NCBI GenBank assembly: GCA_027064405.1
Contig: JAMOPP010000160.1
Coordinates: 1 to 8,190 of the forward strand
Direction: 5' to 3'
Source of the DNA: Desulfurellales bacterium
Lineage (GTDB): Bacteria > Campylobacterota_A > Desulfurellia > Desulfurellales > Hippeaceae
DNA: 8,190 nucleotides
A program made the position numbers and the translations under genes. Below, piece by piece: positions 1-6,128 of this stretch. Under the pieces are notes generated by a model that did not search any database, had not been told where the DNA came from, and worked only from the letters and a program-made list of their open reading frames with translations. Within the stretch, counting starts at the first letter, position 1. Each line of letters starts with the position of its first letter.

Positions 1-1
1 C

Positions 2-1201
2 GATAGTGTAGAACTTTTAATAAACAGCCGTGATGTCAATATGCTTTTTGATGATTGTGAGAAATTCGGTGTATGGCCGGGAACTAAAGAATGGGTATAT
101 GATAAAAAATGGATTGATAAATTCTTATCCAAGGATATAAAGACCGTTCTGCCAAGGGAGTTTGTAAAAAACAACACCCCGATAAAGGTTTCTTTGCCCA
201 ATCATTCGTATCAGGAAATGGAAGAGTGGAGTCTTGATGTGAACGATTATGAGAAATACAAAGAGATTAAGGGCAAACTGAAAGATGAAGAGTCAGACTT
301 AATTGAACGATTTGTGCGTGGAGGGGTATGGAAAAATTTCTTAAACAGATATTTTGAAGCAAACTGGATTCAAAAAAGAGTATGGTATTTAAGCAAAAAT
401 AAAATATCGCACAGAAGATATTTGGACTATCTTTTTAAATCTCAATGCAATGATGTATTGTGGCATGGTGTATTCGGAGGTTTGTATCTGCCTAATTTAA
501 GGGATAATGCATACAAATATATAATACAGTGTGAAAATATGCTTGAAAATAAGGGTCTCGAAAAATATGACATAGATATGGACTTCAATGAGGAGTTTAA
601 ATATAAAGGTGAAAATTATATAGCTATATTTAACTCACAGGGTGAAATGGTTGAGTTTGACGACACAAATAATCTGTTTAATTTTCAGAATACGTTGAGA
701 AGATACAAAGAAAGATATCATACGCAATCTAAGGAAAAAAATGATTTTGATACCATTCATAACAAGTCGTTTGATTTTTCACAGTATCCTGTAAAGTTTG
801 ATAATTATTTTAATTTTTCATTTATAACGGAAAGAGATAACTTTGATGTGCTGCACAGAAAAAATAAAGTTACATTTACAGGCACAAAATTGAAAAAAAC
901 TTACATATTCCGGAAAGATAAAGTTGCTTTTATTATTGATGGAACAAATAATCTGAGGTTTAATTTTCATTTTGCAGAAAACCATACAGTGAATATCGAA
1001 GATAATATGTTGAAGATTTATGATGATTATACAAAAAGCACAATAATAGTATCGTTTAATAAAAAATTTACATTAGAGCAAGAAGATATTATAACATATT
1101 CCCTTAAAGAAAGCGGACTTGATAAAATCAAACAGGGGGTTTTGTTTATGTTTCAATTTGACGATGATAGCGCCATAGAGGGATATCTATGTCTCAAATA
1201 A
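2..1201 (+). CDS. GH57 4-alpha-glucanotransferase / alpha-amylase, C-terminal part (5' end outside window)
   Basis: The reading frame is open from base 2, so the gene enters from the left; 399 codons are visible before the TAA. It resembles GH57 4-alpha-glucanotransferases of the Thermococcus litoralis type (about 660 residues), which transfer alpha-1,4-glucan chains between maltodextrins and release glucose. The fragment opens with FDDCEKFGVWPG (fragment residues 16-27), the GH57 segment carrying the acid/base Asp (D17/D18); the family usually has DDGEKFG. The nucleophile Glu lies upstream, outside the window. FVRGGVWKNF (104-113) and QCNDVLWHGVFGG (148-160) are hallmarks of the DUF1925 middle domain. 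From about residue 255 a beta-rich region fits the DUF1926 C-terminal domain. The 3' end overlaps the next gene by 13 bases. Hydrolase versus transferase activity cannot be told from sequence. The first ATG visible, at base 41, is internal and not the start. Confidence 0.9.
   Translation, partial: DSVELLINSRDVNMLFDDCEKFGVWPGTKEWVYDKKWIDKFLSKDIKTVLPREFVKNNTPIKVSLPNHSYQEMEEWSLDVNDYEKYKEIKGKLKDEESDLIERFVRGGVWKNFLNRYFEANWIQKRVWYLSKNKISHRRYLDYLFKSQCNDVLWHGVFGGLYLPNLRDNAYKYIIQCENMLENKGLEKYDIDMDFNEEFKYKGENYIAIFNSQGEMVEFDDTNNLFNFQNTLRRYKERYHTQSKEKNDFDTIHNKSFDFSQYPVKFDNYFNFSFITERDNFDVLHRKNKVTFTGTKLKKTYIFRKDKVAFIIDGTNNLRFNFHFAENHTVNIEDNMLKIYDDYTKSTIIVSFNKKFTLEQEDIITYSLKESGLDKIKQGVLFMFQFDDDSAIEGYLCLK
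1177..1183 (+). promoter_or_regulatory. Ribosome binding site for the GalT-like gene
   Basis: AGAGGGA lies five bases before the ATG at 1189, inside the 3' end of the GH57 gene. It supports that start despite the 13-base overlap. Confidence 0.6.
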
Positions 1202-2118
1202 GGTATTGTGTTTTAAGAGACAGATACAGTATCATAGAGCCAAAAAGGGCAATAAAGCCCTTTAGTTTTAAAATAGAAGAAAATGTAAATGTAAAATGTC
1301 CGTTTTGCTTGGAAAATGATGATATGCTTAAGGTGAAGATACTGCAGGTAGGAGATTGCCGTGTTGTTGCAAATCAATTTAACGCTTTGGCGATTGAAGA
1401 AAAGGATGAGTCGAAAAGGGAAGGGTTTTTTGAGTATATGAACGGTTTTGGCGCACATGAGGTTATTATTGAAACACCGCACCACAGAAAGAAGATGGGC
1501 GATTATTCGATTGATGAGTTTAAAAATTACTTTTTGGCAATTCGTAGAAGGTTTGTTGATTTAAAGAAGGATTCGCGCATTAAGTATATACAATTTTTTA
1601 AAAATAGCGGGGTTTTGGCCGGTGCAAGCATTTATCATGAACATTCTCAAATTATAGCTTTGCCTTTTGTGCCAAACAGTATTGTGGATGAAATTAGAAG
1701 AAACGAAGAGTATAGGAATAGACATAGAAGGGGTATGATGAACGATATAGTAAATGAAGAATTGAGGCTAAACAAAAGAATAGTTGCACTTAATTCGGAA
1801 TTTGTGGCATTTTGTCCTTATGCAAGCCTATTTCCGTTTGAGGTTGTTATATCACCGCTGTCAGAGATAAGTAGATTTGAAGATATTTCAAATTATGATG
1901 ACCTTGCATCTATTTTTAAGAGGGTCTTTAAGTCTCTATATTTAACACTTGAGCATTTTTCATTCAATGTGTATATGCACAATATTGACAAGGGAAGGTT
2001 CTATTTTTATATTGCACCTCGTATATATCAGGTTGGCGGATTTGAACTATCGTCAAATGTTTATATAAACCCCGTAATGCCTGAAAAAGCAGCCGAAAAA
2101 CTTAGGGAGCGTGTATGA
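1189..2118 (+). CDS. GalT-family hexose-1-phosphate nucleotidyltransferase (galactose-1-P uridylyltransferase or ADP-glucose phosphorylase-like)
   Basis: This is a 309-residue HIT-superfamily protein. GalT enzymes move a nucleotidyl group between sugar-1-phosphates through a covalent uridylyl-histidine. The motif HEHSQ (150-154) matches HPHGQ of E. coli GalT, with H152 as expected nucleophile and Q154 as its partner. The structural zinc site also appears complete: CPFC (C37, C40), H99 in ETPHH, and H150. GAHEVIIETP (88-97) and the C-terminal VYINPVMPE (291-299) are typical of the family. The length fits bacterial GalT (about 310-350). Ser before the Gln, in place of Gly, recalls ADP-glucose phosphorylase-like relatives (from memory), which matters because the gene sits directly before glgA and no other galactose gene is visible. 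The cytosolic role is probably NDP-glucose/glucose-1-phosphate exchange; the true substrate is uncertain. It overlaps glgA by four bases (ATGA). Confidence 0.87.
   Translation: MSQIRYCVLRDRYSIIEPKRAIKPFSFKIEENVNVKCPFCLENDDMLKVKILQVGDCRVVANQFNALAIEEKDESKREGFFEYMNGFGAHEVIIETPHHRKKMGDYSIDEFKNYFLAIRRRFVDLKKDSRIKYIQFFKNSGVLAGASIYHEHSQIIALPFVPNSIVDEIRRNEEYRNRHRRGMMNDIVNEELRLNKRIVALNSEFVAFCPYASLFPFEVVISPLSEISRFEDISNYDDLASIFKRVFKSLYLTLEHFSFNVYMHNIDKGRFYFYIAPRIYQVGGFELSSNVYINPVMPEKAAEKLRERV
2104..2109 (+). promoter_or_regulatory. Strong ribosome binding site for glgA
   Basis: AGGGAG with a five-base spacer precedes the ATG at 2115. It is one of the clearest Shine-Dalgarno sites in the cluster, and it fixes the GlgA start at the residue expected from the family (MRTAFITSEIFP). 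Confidence 0.7.
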
Positions 2119-3863
2119 GAACGGCATTTATAACAAGTGAGATTTTTCCATACTCAAAAACGGGAGGTTTGGCGGATGTTTCAAGCGCATTGCCCAAAGC
2201 TTTGAGCAAATATATAGATATTGTATGCATTACGCCTTTATACAAAACAATCGATAAAAGCGGATTTGAAAGATTGCCTTTTAATTTTGAGGTTTTTGGA
2301 AGTCAATTCAGTGTTTATAAAGATGGCTCTGTTTATTTTTTAGAGTCTGATATATTTGACAAGGTGTACGGATATAGCAATGATGAGATTAGATTTGGAA
2401 AGTTTTCGTATGCTGTTTTAAGGCTTTTTGAATATCTTGGAGATTTCGATATTGTTCATATAAACGACTGGCAGACTTCTCTACTCGCTTTTCTTTTAAA
2501 GGAAAGCGGATATAAAGGCAAGGTGGTTTTAACAATACATAACCTTGCATATCAGGGCATAGCCGATAAGGCTATTATAGATGAGCTTAACCTCGGATGG
2601 GAGAATTTTACATTTGATAAGCTTGAATTTTATGACAAGGTAAATTTTTTAAAAAGCGGTATTATTTTCAGTGATAAATTCAATACCGTATCGAATGAGT
2701 ATGCCAAAGAGATTCAGACCCCGACATTTTGCGAAGGTTTGGGTGACATTATAAGTTCGTATTCATATAGATTAAGGGGTATTGTAAACGGTATAGACTA
2801 CAACGAGTTTAATCCTGAGAATGATAATTTTGTTATACAAAACTACAATTATGAAACGATTAATAAAAAAATAATAAATAAACGCATTGTGCTGGCAAAC
2901 CTTAAATTAAAAGATGAAAAAAAGCCGCTTTTTGCATTTATAGGAAGATTTACAAAACAAAAAGGTGTTGATTTAATAGTTAATAACGCTGATTTTTTAT
3001 CGCGTTTACCTATCAATATTGTTATGCTTGGTAGCGGAGAACTTGATTATATGGTTGAGCCTCTTAACAGGTATGACAATATTGCGGTTATTACAGGATA
3101 CAACGAATCTTTATCAAGGATGATTTATGCTTCAAGCGAATTTTTTATTATGCCGTCTGTTTTTGAGCCTTGCGGATTGAGTCAGATTATTGCTGCAGCA
3201 TACGGATGCATTCCGATAGTATCCAAAACCGGAGGATTGATAGATACGGTTGATATGGATGATAAGAAAAAGATTTTTGGTTTCAGTTTCTTTGTAAATC
3301 ATTATGATATGTTTAAAGAAAGAATAATCGATGCAATAGAGCTTTTTAATGATAGAGAAAAATATTTTCATAAAGCGAAGGAAAATATGCTAAAGAGGTT
3401 TTCCTGGGATAAAAGCGCAAAAGGGTATATTGAATTTTATAAAGAAGAGTGCAGGAAACCTTATAAAGAAACTGAAAAGGCAGAAGCTGTGCCTAAGTGC
3501 AACATACCTTATGCCTACAACGAAAACAGGGTTTTTTCTATGAATGTGAATCCAAATTTGAATTTTATATATTGGAACTTAGAAGAGGATTTAATTAAAC
3601 GGTATAAAGATTTAAGTGTAGTTGTTTTTGATGATGGGAAAATAATCTTTAACCACAAAATTAAGTCACGCTACGGCGAATATTTTCTTAAATACTTTAA
3701 TAATATGAAGAAATTGAATGCTTACATAGGTATTATAGAAAACGGTGAATTTATTGATATAATAGAAAAAACCAAGAAAGAGGCAAAAATTTTGTTACAA
3801 GCGGAGATTGTTAAAAAGCATAAGTTTGAAAGTAAATATTTTATACGAAGCGGTGAATTATGA
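2115..3863 (+). CDS. glgA: Glycogen synthase GlgA (GT5) with C-terminal extension
   Basis: It transfers glucose from ADP- or UDP-glucose to the non-reducing end of an alpha-1,4-glucan in the cytosol. The N-terminal GT5 domain starts with SKTGGLADV (14-22), where K15 and D21 match E. coli GlgA. Other matches are the acceptor-site IHN (H142), GRFTKQKG (277-284; R278 and K283 correspond to R300 and K305), and FEPCGLSQ (350-357; E351 and C353 correspond to E377 and C379). All catalytic positions I can place are present. The GT-B core ends near residue 445. About 135 further residues follow, making 582 in total against about 480 for typical GlgA. This tail contains FIYWNLEEDL, a VVVFDDG strand, GEYFLKYF and AYIGIIENGEFIDI (about 484-550), a pattern like DUF4912 domains. 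The extension is in frame, without a stop or shift. The gene overlaps its neighbours by four bases on each side. The nucleotide specificity is not evident. Confidence 0.95.
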   Translation: MRTAFITSEIFPYSKTGGLADVSSALPKALSKYIDIVCITPLYKTIDKSGFERLPFNFEVFGSQFSVYKDGSVYFLESDIFDKVYGYSNDEIRFGKFSYAVLRLFEYLGDFDIVHINDWQTSLLAFLLKESGYKGKVVLTIHNLAYQGIADKAIIDELNLGWENFTFDKLEFYDKVNFLKSGIIFSDKFNTVSNEYAKEIQTPTFCEGLGDIISSYSYRLRGIVNGIDYNEFNPENDNFVIQNYNYETINKKIINKRIVLANLKLKDEKKPLFAFIGRFTKQKGVDLIVNNADFLSRLPINIVMLGSGELDYMVEPLNRYDNIAVITGYNESLSRMIYASSEFFIMPSVFEPCGLSQIIAAAYGCIPIVSKTGGLIDTVDMDDKKKIFGFSFFVNHYDMFKERIIDAIELFNDREKYFHKAKENMLKRFSWDKSAKGYIEFYKEECRKPYKETEKAEAVPKCNIPYAYNENRVFSMNVNPNLNFIYWNLEEDLIKRYKDLSVVVFDDGKIIFNHKIKSRYGEYFLKYFNNMKKLNAYIGIIENGEFIDIIEKTKKEAKILLQAEIVKKHKFESKYFIRSGEL

Positions 3864-5398
3864 AAAAGTATTGGATTGGTGTTTTGCATTCCCACTTGCC
3901 TTTTGTGAAACATCCGGATTTTAGTAATTTTCTTGAAGAATGGTGGTTGTTTGAGGCAATGAACGAAACATATATACCACTTATTATGGTATTTAAAAAA
4001 CTTGAGGATGAGAATATTCCGTTTAAGCTTACTGTCTCATTAACGCCTACTCTTATGGAGATGTTCAACGATGAATATTTAATGGAAAAGTATAATCGAC
4101 ATCTTGACAACCTTATAGAACTTGGTGAAAAGGAGCTTGTAAGAACAAGAACAAATTATGATGAATATAAAGTTGCGGAATTCTATAAAAACAGATTTCA
4201 GTCAATAAAAGATTTTTTTAATGGGTTTTTGCATGGTAATGTTTTAAACGGATATAGATATTTTAAGGAGAAAGGCAATATTGAAATTATAACATCAGCG
4301 GCTACTCACGCCTTTTTACCGTTTATTAAAAATAAAGAATTTGTGCAACTTCAGCTTAATGTCGGCAGAGAAGTATATCAAAAGTCACTAAACAGTATGC
4401 CGAGCGGTATCTGGCTTCCTGAATGTGCTTACTTTAAGGGCTTAAGTAAAATGCTTAAAGATGAGGATTTAAAATACTTTTTTATCGAAGCACATGCTTT
4501 GAATTGTGATGTAGCCGAACACGACGGCGTGTATGCCTTTAGAAGGGATGAGAAGAGTGCAAAAGTGGTATGGTCTTCAAAAGAAGGATATCCCGGTGAT
4601 GTAAATTATAGAGATTTTTATAGGGATTTGGGTTACGATATGCCTTTGTATTATGTAAAAAAATATTTACCGGGCAACACAAGAACATTTACGGGATTTA
4701 AGTATTATAAAATTACGGGCAATACGGACATTAAAGAATTCTATAATCCGTATGTGGCAAGAGAAAAGGCAAAGGAGCATGCCTATAATTTTCATTTTAA
4801 CTTAGATAAAAATCTGCAAAATAAAATGCAGAATGGTGATAATCTTATTACATCTTTTTATGATGCGGAGCTGTTTGGACATTGGTGGTTTGAGGGTATA
4901 AATTTTATTTATCATCTTTTTAGGGTTTTTTATAAATACAAAGAGATTGAACCCGTAACACCTACAGAATATTTAAAGAAGTTTAAAGCCATAAAAAAAG
5001 AGGAACCCAAGAATTCCAGTTGGGGCGATAAGGGTTATTATGATGTGTGGCTAAACGATACAAATAGCTGGATTTACAATCATCTTCACCATGCGGAAAA
5101 AAGATTAAAAGAAATATCTAACGATAAAGAATCACAAGAAATTGTAGAGCAGATGATAAAGGAACTTCTTCTGTCTCAAAGCAGTGACTGGGCATTTTTA
5201 ATGACCGCAAAAGACAATAAACAATACGCTGAGCAGAGGCAAAAAGAACATATATATAACTTTAATATGCTTGATAAAATGCTTAAATCAAATTCGGTAG
5301 ATAGAGGATTTCTCAATAAATTAAAAATTAAAAATTCCCCGTTTAGCGATATAAATCTATATGAAACTTTTGATAGATTACGGCGGAACATACATTAG
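3860..5398 (+). CDS. GH57 1,4-alpha-glucan branching enzyme (DUF1957 type)
   Basis: It cuts alpha-1,4-glucan chains and rejoins them through alpha-1,6 bonds, creating glycogen branches. At 512 residues the length suits GH57 branching enzymes (about 520-570). The start HSHLPFVKHPD (10-20) and LFEAMNETYIPL (30-41) are the family opening. GIWLPECAY (183-191) holds the nucleophile E188. SFYDAELFGHWWFEG (332-346) holds the acid/base D335. The GYPGD loop (243-247) near the active site is kept. SSWGDKGYYDVW (386-397), HLHHAE (408-413) and SSDWAFL (441-447) mark the C-terminal helical DUF1957 part. It is distinct from the first GH57 gene, which belongs to the DUF1925/1926 branch. The start at 3860 has only a weak GGTGA upstream but is fixed by the family N-terminus and the ATGA overlap with glgA. 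No GH13-type GlgB is seen, so this is probably the operon's branching enzyme. Confidence 0.93.
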   Translation: MKKYWIGVLHSHLPFVKHPDFSNFLEEWWLFEAMNETYIPLIMVFKKLEDENIPFKLTVSLTPTLMEMFNDEYLMEKYNRHLDNLIELGEKELVRTRTNYDEYKVAEFYKNRFQSIKDFFNGFLHGNVLNGYRYFKEKGNIEIITSAATHAFLPFIKNKEFVQLQLNVGREVYQKSLNSMPSGIWLPECAYFKGLSKMLKDEDLKYFFIEAHALNCDVAEHDGVYAFRRDEKSAKVVWSSKEGYPGDVNYRDFYRDLGYDMPLYYVKKYLPGNTRTFTGFKYYKITGNTDIKEFYNPYVAREKAKEHAYNFHFNLDKNLQNKMQNGDNLITSFYDAELFGHWWFEGINFIYHLFRVFYKYKEIEPVTPTEYLKKFKAIKKEEPKNSSWGDKGYYDVWLNDTNSWIYNHLHHAEKRLKEISNDKESQEIVEQMIKELLLSQSSDWAFLMTAKDNKQYAEQRQKEHIYNFNMLDKMLKSNSVDRGFLNKLKIKNSPFSDINLYETFDRLRRNIH

Positions 5399-6128
5399 GT
5401 ATGAGCTTAACGGCTCTTACAAAAAGATAGAAAGCAAAAATATAAATATAGTTCAATTTATAGAAGATAAAATTAAACAATTTCCTATAAAAACGGTGGG
5501 TATCTCTTTTGCAGGACAGGTGGACGATGGAATTATGCGCTCAGCCCCTAACATAGCTGTTCCCAAAAACTTTAATATTAAAAAATATTTTAAAGAGTTA
5601 TACGGTATTGATGTGTTTATAGAAAATGACTTAAAATGTGCAGCGGTTGCCGAGAGTATATACTTTAAGTGTAATTATATTGCTACGGTTTATGTAGGCA
5701 CGGGAATCGGTGCAGGGTTTGTAGAAAAAAAGCTGATTAGGGGCTATAAAAATCTTGCAGGAGAGCTTGGGCATATACCGTATAAGGAAACACGCTTTAC
5801 GTGTGGATGCGGAAAAAACAATTGTTTGGAGCTTACATGCTCCGGCAAAGCCCTTTCAATAAGAAATCTAAAAAACATAAGCGATGATGAAAATTTTAGA
5901 TTGGAGTTTAATAATGCCCTGAATTATGCTATAGAAGTAGTGAGCATATTGCTTAATCCCAAAATTATTGTTTTGGGAGGTGGTGTTATTGAGCACAATA
6001 GAGTAAAAATAGAACCTAAGTTGCCCAATTTTACAGATGTGGAGTTGGAAATCAGCAGAATAAAGGATGCTCCTATGGAAGGATTGAAATTTTTAATGAA
6101 GGATGGTGCGGAAGATGAAAGAAGATAG
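5361..6128 (+). CDS. ROK-family sugar kinase, probable glucokinase, compact form
   Basis: ROK kinases phosphorylate hexoses with ATP. The N-terminus LLIDYGGTYIR (3-13) is the phosphate-1 ATP-binding motif. ENDLKCAAVAE (88-98) holds the catalytic Asp (D90). VGTGIGAGF (112-120) is the second ATP-phosphate loop. GELGH (134-138) and CGCGKNNCLE (148-157) form the ROK sugar- and zinc-binding signature, with H138, C148, C150 and C155 as ligands. LNPKIIVLGGGV (198-209) is the adenosine-side motif. At 255 residues it is shorter than usual ROK kinases (about 290-320); the loss lies after the zinc motif and at the C-terminus, while all catalytic elements remain. In this operon it probably converts glucose released by the GH57 glucanotransferase to glucose-6-phosphate; the sugar is inferred from context. 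It starts 38 bases inside the branching-enzyme gene with no visible ribosome binding site, so translation is probably coupled. Confidence 0.88.
   Translation: MKLLIDYGGTYIRYELNGSYKKIESKNINIVQFIEDKIKQFPIKTVGISFAGQVDDGIMRSAPNIAVPKNFNIKKYFKELYGIDVFIENDLKCAAVAESIYFKCNYIATVYVGTGIGAGFVEKKLIRGYKNLAGELGHIPYKETRFTCGCGKNNCLELTCSGKALSIRNLKNISDDENFRLEFNNALNYAIEVVSILLNPKIIVLGGGVIEHNRVKIEPKLPNFTDVELEISRIKDAPMEGLKFLMKDGAEDERR
6098..6103 (+). promoter_or_regulatory. Possible ribosome binding site favouring the 6115 start of the GT35 gene
   Basis: GAAGGA ends eleven bases before the ATG at 6115. It touches the alternative ATG at 6103 and so cannot serve that one. This is the main reason for preferring 6115, but the spacing is long and the choice is tentative. 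Confidence 0.35.

Noticed and set aside
1213..1485. Minus-strand open frame of 90 codons opposite the GalT-like gene
   Set aside because: It is antisense to conserved GalT motifs, with Phe/Ile/Tyr-rich composition typical of a shadow frame and no supporting ribosome site or family similarity.
3450..3863. The GlgA tail as a separate gene or a frameshifted fusion
   Set aside because: The frame is continuous with the GT5 domain, there is no internal start with a good ribosome site, and the stop overlaps the next start in the same ATGA manner as the other gene junction.
5361..5398. The long overlap as a sign of a frameshift in the branching-enzyme gene
   Set aside because: The branching enzyme already contains its complete conserved C-terminal part, and the kinase starts with a proper Met and the expected ROK N-terminus, so both ends look natural.
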